Part shown: one piece after another, positions 1-6,604 of the stretch
How the letters are laid out: each line of letters opens with the position of its first letter
Position numbering within the stretch: the first letter of the stretch is position 1
Notes under the pieces: model-generated
Told to the model about the DNA's origin: nothing
Databases searched by the model: none
Seen by the model: only the letters and a program-made list of their open reading frames with translations
Source: Verrucomicrobiota bacterium
GTDB lineage: Bacteria > Chlamydiota > Chlamydiia > Chlamydiales > Rhabdochlamydiaceae
Length of the DNA: 6,636 bases
Assembly: GCA_903970455.1 (NCBI GenBank)
Contig: CAJCIW010000033.1
Coordinates: forward strand, 1 to 6,636
Direction of reading: 5' to 3'
Program-made: the position numbers and the translations under genes

Positions 1-2385
1 GCGCTGGCCAACAAATGGCGGGGGAAAAAGGTTCAAAAGCAGTTTAACAATGTTGTCGATGCATTAAAAACGGGAAGCAATTTTTTGATTTATCCTTCGG
101 GCCGCCTCAAGCACACGGGGTTAGAGCTGATCGGGGGCGCTTCTTTTGTACACAATTTGCTGCAGGCATCTCCTGAAGCCAATCTCGTGCTGGTGCGGAC
201 GACCGGTCTTTGGGGGAGTCAATTTTCCCGCGCTTTGACCGGCGCTTCCCCCGATTTTGGGAAGGTTCTTTGGGATTGCGTGAAAATTCTTCTCAAAAAC
301 GGCCTTTTTTTTGCCCCAAAACGGGATGTGGTGGTCGAGCTGGAGCTGCCTCCGGATGACTTTCCCTACCAGGCTTCCCGGCTCGAATTCAATAAGTACC
401 TTGAAAATTGGTACAATCGGTATCCCGAACCGGGTCCTGAACCGATTAAGCTTGTCTCCTACGCTTTTTGGAAAGAAGATCTGCCGAAAGTCTACGTTTC
501 CACTAGCCAGCCCGAGCCGGTCGAAGAGCGACCGGTTTCTAAAAAAATCCAGGAAGAAGTTTTCTCTTATTTGGCCTCTCTCTGTGGTAGGCAGGCCGAT
601 CAAATCGAACGGAAAACCCATCTCTCCCATGACCTAGGGCTCGATTCCCTCGATGTCGCCGGACTTTATGTTTTTTTAGATGAGCGTTATGGCATCTCCG
701 ACCTTCGTCCGGGAGATCTGCATGCGGTGGAAGATGTGTTGCAGGCCGCAGCAGGCTATAAAAAGGAACGGGAACACGAGGAACCTGTTTCGGCAAAACA
801 GTTTATCTGGCCTGAAGAAAACCGTCTCAAGCCAGAATTTCCTGCTGGCGAAACGGTCCAGGAGGCTTTCTTGAGAAGCGTGGACAGGAATGGGTCGAGG
901 ACCGCCTGCTATGATCCTTTATCGGGAGCGCTCAGTTACCGCAGGATGAAACTAGGCGCGCTCATTCTGGCCGATCAATTTAAGCAGCTGCCGGGGAAAA
1001 ACATCGGGGTCATGCTTCCGTCGACATCAGGGGCGTATCTAGTCATCTTAGCGCTCCTTCTCGCCGGCAAAGTTCCAGTGATGGTCAATTGGACATCGGG
1101 AGTCAAGGCTCTTGACCATGTGGTGGAGATGACAGATCTCAAAGCGGTGGTGACCTCATCCCGATTTCTCGATAGGCTGGAAAATGGAGATCTGGGAAAA
1201 GTGGAGGAGCTGCTTCATTTCCTCGAAGAGATCCGTGAAAACATCGGACTCAAAGAGAAAATAAAAGGGTTTTTCCGGAGCAAACGATCTACTGCTCATC
1301 TCTTAAGAAAATTAAAGAGTTCTCCCTCAGATCCTGCGGTCATCCTCTTTACAAGCGGCACAGAAACGCTTCCAAAAGGGGTCCCCCTTTCCCACATTAA
1401 TTTGCTTAGCAATCAACGCGCTTCTTACCAGGCAGTGGGGTTTTATCCGAGTGATATCATGCTCGGCGTGCTGCCTCCTTTTCACTCTTTTGGTTTTTCC
1501 GTTACAGGACTCTATCCCCTTCTATTGGGAATGCGCGTCTGCTATTCACCCGACCCTAATGATAGCCATGGACTAGCCAGACAAATCGCCGAATGGAAGC
1601 CGACTTTGTTTTGCTGTGCGCCCAGTTTTATCAAGGCGATTTTTCGTGTGGCTAAACCGGAGGATCTTCACTCCTTACGCATTGTTGTCGCAGGGGCAGA
1701 GAAGACCCCTCAAGATCTTTTTGATTATGTGAAGAAGCATCTTCCCCATACAGATCTTCTGGAAGGCTACGGGGTCACGGAATGCAGCCCGGTTGTCACG
1801 ATCGATCGGTTAGGCGAGCCGCATCTAGGCGTGGGAAAACCTCTTCCAGGCGTTGAACTGTTGATCATCGATAAGGATAGCGGCAAGCCGGTTCCTTTAG
1901 GGCAAGAAGGGGAGGTGTGCATTGGAGGCGCCAATGTGTTTAACGGCTACTTGGGAAACCCGCGAGCTCCTTTTGCGGATATCCACGGGAAACGGTGGTA
2001 CATGTCGGGCGATTGGGGAAGTTTAAGTAGGCAAGGCCATCTGATTCTTTCAGGAAGATTAAAACGGTTTGTGAAAATCGGGGGAGAAATGATCAGTCTG
2101 GGGGGATTAGAGGAAGAATTGTTGCGGGTTGCCCGAGAAAAACAGTGGGTCAGAGGAGATGAAGAGGGTCCGCCCCTCGCTATCAGCATCCGTGAAAAGG
2201 AAACAGACAAACCCCTGATTATTTTATTTACCACTTTCCCGATCAACAAGGAGGAAGTGAATTCTGCGCTCAAAGAAAGCGGGATGGGGAGAATTGTTAA
2301 AATCGCCGAAGTGAGGAGACTCGAGCAGATTCCCTTGACCGGTACAGGCAAAACACATTATCGTCTTCTAGACGAAACAGGTTGA
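1..2385 (+). CDS. aas: Fused lysophospholipid acyltransferase / acyl carrier protein / acyl-ACP synthetase (Aas-like), 5' end outside window
   Basis: The frame is open from base 1, so 794 C-terminal residues are visible and the true start lies upstream; the TTG at 85 is internal. Three domains can be read. (1) C-terminal half of a PlsC-type acyltransferase (about 1-470), with the YPSGR substrate motif at 91-105; the catalytic HxxxxD would lie upstream. (2) An acyl carrier domain (541-759) with GLDSLD, Ser codon 646-648. (3) An AMP-forming acyl ligase (about 850-2382): P-loop TSGTETLPKG (1351-1380), GYGVTEC (1765-1785), YMSGDWG (1999-2019), the hinge region GRLKRFVKIGGE (2056-2091) and the C-terminal catalytic Lys in LTGTGK (codon 2350-2352). 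Known for the family: Aas enzymes load free fatty acids onto ACP using ATP and re-acylate lysophospholipids at the inner membrane. Inferred role: scavenging host fatty acids for membrane lipid. The next gene, cysS, begins 2 bases after the stop. The ligase call is firm; exact substrates are not. Confidence 0.9.
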   Translation, partial: ALANKWRGKKVQKQFNNVVDALKTGSNFLIYPSGRLKHTGLELIGGASFVHNLLQASPEANLVLVRTTGLWGSQFSRALTGASPDFGKVLWDCVKILLKNGLFFAPKRDVVVELELPPDDFPYQASRLEFNKYLENWYNRYPEPGPEPIKLVSYAFWKEDLPKVYVSTSQPEPVEERPVSKKIQEEVFSYLASLCGRQADQIERKTHLSHDLGLDSLDVAGLYVFLDERYGISDLRPGDLHAVEDVLQAAAGYKKEREHEEPVSAKQFIWPEENRLKPEFPAGETVQEAFLRSVDRNGSRTACYDPLSGALSYRRMKLGALILADQFKQLPGKNIGVMLPSTSGAYLVILALLLAGKVPVMVNWTSGVKALDHVVEMTDLKAVVTSSRFLDRLENGDLGKVEELLHFLEEIRENIGLKEKIKGFFRSKRSTAHLLRKLKSSPSDPAVILFTSGTETLPKGVPLSHINLLSNQRASYQAVGFYPSDIMLGVLPPFHSFGFSVTGLYPLLLGMRVCYSPDPNDSHGLARQIAEWKPTLFCCAPSFIKAIFRVAKPEDLHSLRIVVAGAEKTPQDLFDYVKKHLPHTDLLEGYGVTECSPVVTIDRLGEPHLGVGKPLPGVELLIIDKDSGKPVPLGQEGEVCIGGANVFNGYLGNPRAPFADIHGKRWYMSGDWGSLSRQGHLILSGRLKRFVKIGGEMISLGGLEEELLRVAREKQWVRGDEEGPPLAISIREKETDKPLIILFTTFPINKEEVNSALKESGMGRIVKIAEVRRLEQIPLTGTGKTHYRLLDETG
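541..759 (+). other. Acyl carrier protein domain inside the Aas-like fusion
   Basis: About 73 residues between the acyltransferase and ligase parts have the ACP pattern: a helix beginning KKIQEEVFSYLA, then a polar loop, then DLGLDSLD at the head of helix 2, followed by the acidic stretch FLDERYGI and a closing helix around VEDVLQAAAGY. Ser at 646-648 is the expected 4'-phosphopantetheine attachment site, modified in other systems by AcpS or a related transferase. The DSL motif and helix pattern are seen directly. That this domain carries the acyl group between the ligase and acyltransferase active sites is inference. Confidence 0.87.
2379..2381 (+). promoter_or_regulatory. Short Shine-Dalgarno core for cysS, inside the end of aas
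   Basis: AGG lies 6 bases before the ATG at 2388 and within the last codons of the upstream gene. It supports ATG 2388 over the in-frame TTG at 2382, which would leave no proper spacing. The position suggests that cysS is translated by ribosomes finishing the upstream gene. Confidence 0.45.
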
Positions 2386-2387
2386 AA

Positions 2388-4265
2388 ATGCTTAAATATC
2401 ATTTAAAATTTTATAATACAGAGACGAGAGAAAAAGAAGAATTAACGCCTTTAGACGGACGCGTTGTCCGCATGTATACTTGCGGTCCTACGGTCTATAA
2501 TTTTGCGCACATCGGCAATTTTCGCACTTACGTTTTCGAAGATTTGCTCCGACGCACGATCAAGTTTTTTGGTTTTTCGATCGATCAAGCGATGAATCTC
2601 ACGGATGTTGACGACAAGACGATCAAAGGCGCGCTCGAAAAAAAGATCTCGCTCGATGCTTTCACGCGGCCATTCAAAGAGGCTTTTTTTGAAGATCTCA
2701 AAACGCTTGGGATTGAACGGGTCGAGCATTATCCCCAGGCGACCGATTATATTCCCGAAATGATCGCCATCATCCAATCGCTGATCGAAAAAGGGACGGC
2801 GTACCGTGGGAATGATGGAAGCATTTATTTCTCCATTGCCAAATTTCCTTCCTATGGCCGCCTTTCTCATTTGCATTTGAATGAATTGCTAGTGGGGGCG
2901 GGCGGATGCAATCGCGTTGCACAGGATGAATACGACAAAGAAAATGTCAGCGACTTTGTCCTTTGGAAAATTTATGATCCCGCCCGGGACGGAGAAATTT
3001 TCTGGGAGAGCCCTTTTGGAAAAGGGCGTCCCGGCTGGCATATCGAATGCTCTGCAATGGCAATGAAGCTTCTTGGCGAGTCGATCGATATCCATGTCGG
3101 TGGCGTCGATAATATGTTTCCCCATCATGAGAATGAGATCGCCCAATCGGAAGCTTATTCTTCCAAGCATTTCGTCAAACATTGGCTCCATGCGGAACAT
3201 TTGCTAGTCGATCACAAAAAGATGTCTAAGAGCCTAGGTAATTTTTTCACTCTCCGTGATCTCCTTAGAAAAGGTTACACCGGCCGCCAACTCCGCTACA
3301 TGCTTCTTCAAGCCCATTATCGCACTCAGCTCAATTTCACATTTGCTGGCCTAGACGCCGCTGCCGCGACGTTGATCCGACTTTCCGATTTCATCAACCG
3401 GCTGCAAGAGATCCGCCGGGAAAAAATTCATAAAGCTCTAGATTTAATCTTAGAGAAAGCGCTGCCTGAAACCCCGCAGAAAAAGCAGATCCATGAGAGG
3501 ATTCTCTTCGACGTCCAAGCGGAAAAAACGCGGGATATCCTCGATCCTACTCTATTGAGGCCTCTGATCGAACGGAGCCTTCACCAAATTCCTGAAAAAG
3601 GGCAGGTGCTCGATAGAATTCTCGCCGATGTCAAAACAGAAAAAGAGCGGGCCCTCCTTAAACCGATTTTAGAAAAGACGCTTCAGGGACATCCCGAGAC
3701 GCAGAAAATCTTGACCCATATCATCCATGAAGTTCACGACGAAAAGGAAAGCGATATCCTGAATCCCCATTTCATGGAACCGATTTTGCAAAAAGCGTTG
3801 AAGGGGATCCCATCCCCATCGCATGTGGTTGAAAAGATCCTCGGGGATCTTAAAGTAAAAAAAGACCATGGGTTTATTTTCCCTCTTCTTGCAAAGACGA
3901 TGGAGCAATTCGCCACATGCCTGGCCGATGATCTCAACATCTCTTCCGCGTTAGCAACCCTTTTTGATCTGGTGCGGGAAGTCAACGGTTTGTGCGATCA
4001 GGGAAAAATCGGCATCTCGGAAGCAGAAGATGTGCTCGACTTTTTAACCAAAATCGACCAAGTCCTCAATGTTCTCCCCCTTCAGCCCGAAGAGGAGCCC
4101 ATTCCTCAAGAACTCGAGGAAGCGCTAAAAAAAAGAGAAACCGCGCGAGCAGAAAAAAACTGGAAATTAGCCGACGAGTGTCGCGATCTCATCCAATCCC
4201 GCGGCTATCTCATCGAAGACACCCCCCATGGGGCACGCTTAAAGAAGAAGGGACCTCATGAATAA
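2388..4265 (+). CDS. cysS: Cysteinyl-tRNA synthetase with a large repeat insertion
   Basis: Class I synthetase that charges tRNA-Cys with cysteine using ATP in the cytoplasm. Start ATG 2388 gives 625 residues, against roughly 460-480 for typical bacterial CysRS. Seen: Cys32 in YTCGPTVYN, the HIGN signature (41-44), Cys221 in GWHIEC, and His246 and Glu250 in HHENE. These four match the zinc ligands of the E. coli enzyme. KMSKS is at 278-282 (3219-3233). The C-terminal helical part includes the DDLN motif (514-517), and the basic tail ending GARLKKK is family-like. All catalytic elements are intact, so the enzyme should be active. The excess length is an insertion at about residues 350-500 made of tandem repeats (see the repeat entry). 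The gene starts 2 bases after aas and its end overlaps the next gene by 8 bases, pointing to translational coupling. Confidence 0.97.
   Translation: MLKYHLKFYNTETREKEELTPLDGRVVRMYTCGPTVYNFAHIGNFRTYVFEDLLRRTIKFFGFSIDQAMNLTDVDDKTIKGALEKKISLDAFTRPFKEAFFEDLKTLGIERVEHYPQATDYIPEMIAIIQSLIEKGTAYRGNDGSIYFSIAKFPSYGRLSHLHLNELLVGAGGCNRVAQDEYDKENVSDFVLWKIYDPARDGEIFWESPFGKGRPGWHIECSAMAMKLLGESIDIHVGGVDNMFPHHENEIAQSEAYSSKHFVKHWLHAEHLLVDHKKMSKSLGNFFTLRDLLRKGYTGRQLRYMLLQAHYRTQLNFTFAGLDAAAATLIRLSDFINRLQEIRREKIHKALDLILEKALPETPQKKQIHERILFDVQAEKTRDILDPTLLRPLIERSLHQIPEKGQVLDRILADVKTEKERALLKPILEKTLQGHPETQKILTHIIHEVHDEKESDILNPHFMEPILQKALKGIPSPSHVVEKILGDLKVKKDHGFIFPLLAKTMEQFATCLADDLNISSALATLFDLVREVNGLCDQGKIGISEAEDVLDFLTKIDQVLNVLPLQPEEEPIPQELEEALKKRETARAEKNWKLADECRDLIQSRGYLIEDTPHGARLKKKGPHE
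3444..3911 (+). repeat. Tandem helical protein repeat (39+34 residues, twice, plus a partial fifth unit) inside cysS
   Basis: Four units align without gaps: 3444-3560 (39 residues), 3561-3662 (34), 3663-3779 (39) and 3780-3881 (34). A fifth beginning, PLLAKTMEQF, runs 3882-3911. Units 2-4 begin PLIERSL, PILEKTL and PILQKAL; unit 1 begins LILEKAL. Each has Pro at position 11, then a hydrophobic-charged stretch of the type ILxDVxxEK, and the 39-residue units have five extra residues at the end (such as DPTLLR and NPHFME). The alternation means the larger unit is 73 residues, present twice (residues 353-498 of CysRS). The DNA copies are well diverged, so the duplication is old. The pattern predicts paired helices. 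The 34-residue length recalls TPR, but the TPR signature residues are not evident. Confidence 0.88.
4248..4253 (+). promoter_or_regulatory. Ribosome binding site for the 84-residue gene
   Basis: AAGGGA ends 4 bases before ATG 4258, with its AAGG core 6 bases away, inside the 3' end of cysS. It fixes the start and supports real translation of the small gene. Confidence 0.65.
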
Positions 4266-4512
4266 AAAAGCGACGACAAAAGACGAACTCTTCCTTCTCA
4301 AACTGTACGAGCTTGCATCGCTGAAAGGGGATGTGCAGGAAGAAATCGACCGGTATACCGTGGGCCGCGCCATCGGGCAAAACGATCGGGGGGCCAACAT
4401 CATCGCCCGCGATCTCGCGGCAGCCAATTTCATCAAGAAAGGGGAGGGGGAGGCCGTCTATTTGACAGAACACGGCCTCAGCCTCGTCCGTATTCTACTA
4501 GGCGAAAGCTAA
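4258..4512 (+). CDS. Small winged-helix-like protein of unknown function
   Basis: 84 residues, not recognised as a named family. The ATG overlaps the cysS stop (8 shared bases) and has a good ribosome binding site, so it is probably co-translated with cysS. The residue pattern suggests a winged-helix fold: helix 1 around DELFLLKLYELASLKG (9-24), helix 2 around YTVGRAIG (33-40), a possible recognition helix NDRGANIIARDLAAANF (42-58), then a wing-like turn KKGEGEAVYLTEHG (60-73) and a closing helix LSLVRILLG (74-82). No signal peptide or membrane segment is seen. It could bind nucleic acid, either as a local regulator or as an RNA-binding accessory of the synthetases; this is inference from shape and context only. 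lysS converges on it with an 8-base gap. Confidence 0.8.
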   Translation: MNKKATTKDELFLLKLYELASLKGDVQEEIDRYTVGRAIGQNDRGANIIARDLAAANFIKKGEGEAVYLTEHGLSLVRILLGES

Positions 4513-4520
4513 TTCGAATT

Positions 4521-4553
4521 CTATTCTCCCGGGCGCATCAAGGGGAAGAATAG
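4521..4553. repeat. Inverted repeat at the convergent gene junction
   Basis: CTATTCT (4521-4527) is exactly complementary to AGAATAG (4547-4553). The adjoining CCC (4528-4530) can pair with GGG (4543-4545) across a one-base bulge, leaving a loop of about 12 bases. It covers the last codons and stop of lysS. No run of T follows on either strand, so it is not a classical intrinsic terminator. It could still act as a bidirectional stop or as protection for the 3' ends of both transcripts, or it could be coincidental. Confidence 0.4.
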
Positions 4554-6092
4554 GACATCGCGGATCGAGTGGACGCCGGTGAATAACATCACAAGGCGGT
4601 CGATGCCGATGCCTAGGCCGCTTGCCGGAGGCATTCCTTGGCATATCGCTTCGATGAACTCTTCGTCAAGCGGGGAGGCTTCCTCATCACCGGCAGCGCG
4701 TTTATTTGCCTGTCCGACGAGAAGTTGGCGCTGCAGAACAGGATCATTGAGTTCCGTGTAGGAATTGCAGAACTCTCCACCGAGAATGAATGTCTCGAAA
4801 CGCTCCACAAATTGTTCTTTGCGCAAGTCCGGCTCCCGATGCAGCTTGCAAAGAGGCGTCGTCTCGATGGGATGGTCGATGATATGGTGGGGCTGGATCA
4901 AATGCTCCTCGACGAATTCTTCGAAAAGCAGGGCGATCAAGGAACCGCGTGTCGCGCTATTTATCTCTTTAGGGTCAACGGTTCCCTTATCGACCAAAAT
5001 TTTACGCATCTGAGCCTCATTTAGAGCATCGACGTCGATCTTCCCATAAAGCTTGATGCTCTCTTTCATCGACAACCGTTTCCAGGGAGCTTTCAAATCG
5101 ACCGTTTTTTCCGTCTCATCCTCTCCGGATTTAAATGTCAGCGTCGTCGTTCCCAATAACTTCATGGCGATCTCTTCAAACAAGTTCTCGGTCAAGGCCA
5201 TCATGTCATTGTAATCCCAATAAGCGGCATACGCCTCAAGCTCTGTGAACTCGGGATTGTGGGTGCGGTCGATCCCTTCATTGCGAAAGACTTTACCGAT
5301 CTCGTAGACTTTAAGCATTCCGCCCACGAGCAATTTTTTTAGCGGGATCTCAAGCGAAATGCGCAAGAACATCTCTTGTTCTAAAGCATTGAGCTTGGTC
5401 ACGAAAGGTTTAGCTTGGGCGCCGCCGTAGACATTTTGGAGAACGGGAGTTTCCACTTCTGTGAATTCGAGCCGTTCGAAATATTGACGGATCAGCTGTA
5501 AAATGCGCGACCGTTTTTGGAAGGTGTCGACAACATCGGGATGGGAGATGAGATCGAGCCACCGCTTACGGTAACGGACGCCTTTGTCAACAACTCCGCT
5601 GTGTTTATCCGGAAGGGGAAGGAGCGGTTTGCAAAGCAGCGTAAGCCGTTTTGCAAAGATGGTGAGTTCTCCCTTTTGTGTGCGGAATAAATGACCTTCG
5701 ACGCCGAGAATATCGCCGAGATCGATTTTCTTTTCGATGAATTTGATCGCAGACATTTCCGGAGTAGGCTGGAACCCTTCCACTTGCGTCAAATCGCGGT
5801 TGAACATGATCTGGATACGCCCCGTCTCGTCTTGAAGATGGGCGAAGGCATTTTTCCCCATCGCGCGGAAAAGCACCAGCCTGCCAGCAACGCTGACGCT
5901 CTCCGTTTTTCCTTCAGAGGCCTCTTCGCTGTGGCCTAACTCTTTTCCCTCCCAGCGCCCATTCAATTCGCCTGGAGTGAAGCTTGGAGCAAATTTCGGC
6001 GGATAGGGGTCAATCCCCATGGCTTGCAGTTCAGCGAGCTTTTGCGTACGGTTAACGAACTCTTCGTGCTTGTGGTATTCCGGTTCTGTCAT
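4521..6092 (-). CDS. lysS: Lysyl-tRNA synthetase, class II
   Basis: Charges tRNA-Lys with lysine using ATP in the cytoplasm. 523 residues, close to the usual bacterial length. An N-terminal OB-fold for anticodon binding is visible at about 67-152 (VSVAGRLVLFRAMGKNAF and onward). Class II motifs: motif 1 around 198-219, motif 2 at 267-288 (VFRNEGIDRTHNPEFTELEA, with Arg270 and Glu272), and motif 3 at 492-503 (GLGIGIDRLVML, with Arg499). YGGAQAKPF (222-230) and the end SIRDVLFFPLMRP are typical of bacterial LysRS. The start ATG at 6090-6092 has only a poor Shine-Dalgarno (TAAGAG, too close to the ATG), but the N-terminus is the expected length. No key residue is missing. The gene converges on the 84-residue gene and has its own promoter candidate in the 81 bases upstream. 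Confidence 0.97.
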   Translation of the reverse strand: MTEPEYHKHEEFVNRTQKLAELQAMGIDPYPPKFAPSFTPGELNGRWEGKELGHSEEASEGKTESVSVAGRLVLFRAMGKNAFAHLQDETGRIQIMFNRDLTQVEGFQPTPEMSAIKFIEKKIDLGDILGVEGHLFRTQKGELTIFAKRLTLLCKPLLPLPDKHSGVVDKGVRYRKRWLDLISHPDVVDTFQKRSRILQLIRQYFERLEFTEVETPVLQNVYGGAQAKPFVTKLNALEQEMFLRISLEIPLKKLLVGGMLKVYEIGKVFRNEGIDRTHNPEFTELEAYAAYWDYNDMMALTENLFEEIAMKLLGTTTLTFKSGEDETEKTVDLKAPWKRLSMKESIKLYGKIDVDALNEAQMRKILVDKGTVDPKEINSATRGSLIALLFEEFVEEHLIQPHHIIDHPIETTPLCKLHREPDLRKEQFVERFETFILGGEFCNSYTELNDPVLQRQLLVGQANKRAAGDEEASPLDEEFIEAICQGMPPASGLGIGIDRLVMLFTGVHSIRDVLFFPLMRPGE

Positions 6093-6124
6093 GCTCTTAA
6101 AAAAATGTTATGAGTGAAGGGCCT

Positions 6125-6153
6125 ATTCTAGAATCTTTCTGCCAATCCTGCAA
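6125..6153 (-). promoter_or_regulatory. Candidate sigma-70-type promoter for lysS
   Basis: On the minus strand, TTGCAG (6153-6148) and TAGAAT (6130-6125) are separated by exactly 17 bases. The -10 matches TATAAT in five of six positions; the -35 keeps only TTG. A start near 6118 would leave a leader of about 25 bases. An A/T-rich stretch (6161-6176) upstream could act as an UP element. The -10 lies within the perfect palindrome ATTCTAGAAT (6125-6134). Confidence 0.5.
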
Positions 6154-6173
6154 GAGGGAAGAATTTAAATTTT

Positions 6174-6524
6174 TTATGATGAAATGTGGAGCCCAGGACT
6201 AGCCAAAATTCGATTAGCTGCGCAATATCCCGCTATTGCTCCCACTGATGTCCCTAGGATGACTCCCCCCATCACAACATTTGCCATTAAAACTGCTAAC
6301 CCAACACTACTGGCCGGATGAAGGACAGATGAGGATTTACGTATTGTTTGCGCATAAATTGCCCCCACATCTCTTCCTCCTTTGGTGCCAATTGCCGCCC
6401 CAGTCAACGTGCAAACGACCCTGATTCCTAAAGTAAACCAAGTGCCTTTCTGAGGTTGAGGTGGAATTTGCGTGTTAATAACGGGTGATTCGGGAAGCCT
6501 GTCAGTGCGGGTTGGGTGTGCCAT
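6174..6524 (-). CDS. Small two-helix membrane protein with glycine zippers (possible inclusion-membrane or secreted protein)
   Basis: 116 residues, family not recognised. Start ATG 6522-6524 is preceded by AAGGA with 5-base spacing, stop TAA at 6174-6176. The N-terminal 28 residues are polar and rich in Pro, Thr and Arg, without a cleavable signal peptide. Two hydrophobic segments follow, about residues 29-50 and 74-103, joined by a polar stretch of about 23 residues. Each carries four glycines at exact four-residue spacing: G42, G46, G50, G54, and G87, G91, G95, G99. Such zippers pack helices closely in membranes. A polar N-terminus followed by a two-helix hydrophobic hairpin resembles chlamydial Inc proteins, which are type III secreted; this role is inference, and the loop is longer than in many Incs. 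Glycine-zipper envelope proteins are the main alternative. It lies 81 bases upstream of lysS on the same strand. Confidence 0.78.
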   Translation of the reverse strand: MAHPTRTDRLPESPVINTQIPPQPQKGTWFTLGIRVVCTLTGAAIGTKGGRDVGAIYAQTIRKSSSVLHPASSVGLAVLMANVVMGGVILGTSVGAIAGYCAANRILASPGLHISS

Positions 6525-6529
6525 AAAAA

Positions 6530-6534
6530 TCCTT
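6530..6534 (-). promoter_or_regulatory. Ribosome binding site for the 116-residue membrane protein
   Basis: AAGGA on the minus strand, 5 bases before ATG 6524, within TAAGGAT. It is the best Shine-Dalgarno match in the window and the main reason to accept this small gene as real and to fix its start. Confidence 0.7.
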
Positions 6535-6549
6535 AGCTTTGATCTTTGA

Positions 6550-6579
6550 AGTGTGTTCTCTAATCGCGCTTGAAGTCAA
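6550..6579 (-). promoter_or_regulatory. Weak promoter candidate for the 116-residue gene
   Basis: On the minus strand TTGACT (6579-6574) matches the -35 consensus in five of six positions, with an A-rich run just upstream (6581-6590). The best -10 at a spacing of 18 is CACACT (6555-6550), only three of six. The -35 is convincing and the -10 is not, so this may be a degenerate promoter or chance. Confidence 0.25.
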
Positions 6580-6604
6580 CTTTTTTCTTTCCCTCAAAAG
6601 CCAA

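Noticed and set aside
85..87. TTG as the start of the aas-like gene
   Set aside because: The frame is open to base 1 and the upstream codons read as acyltransferase; starting here would cut the domain just before its YPSGR motif.
121..630. Long minus-strand open frame (169 codons) opposite the aas-like gene
   Set aside because: It lies wholly antisense to a clear coding region and its translation shows no recognisable domain.
2382..2384. TTG as the start of cysS
   Set aside because: ATG 2388 is six bases further on, is a better start codon, and has the AGG at suitable spacing; the family N-terminus fits either.
2889..3200. Minus-strand open frame opposite the zinc-binding region of cysS
   Set aside because: Shadow of a highly conserved CysRS segment, with no supporting ribosome binding site or domain.
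3444..3881. Intein or mobile insertion in cysS
   Set aside because: No splice-junction residues or endonuclease motifs are seen, and the block is a regular helical repeat in frame with no flanking target-site duplication.
4511..4520. Perfect palindrome AATTCGAATT between the convergent stops
   Set aside because: Ten A/T-rich bases without a following T run; too short for a terminator and without further evidence as a binding site.
4638..5024. Plus-strand open frame (128 codons) opposite lysS
   Set aside because: It is antisense to conserved LysRS motifs; its openness follows from lysS codon use.
6162..6171. Palindrome AATTTAAATT just after the 116-residue gene
   Set aside because: Pure A/T, no GC stem, so not a terminator; more likely an A/T-rich stretch upstream of the lysS promoter.
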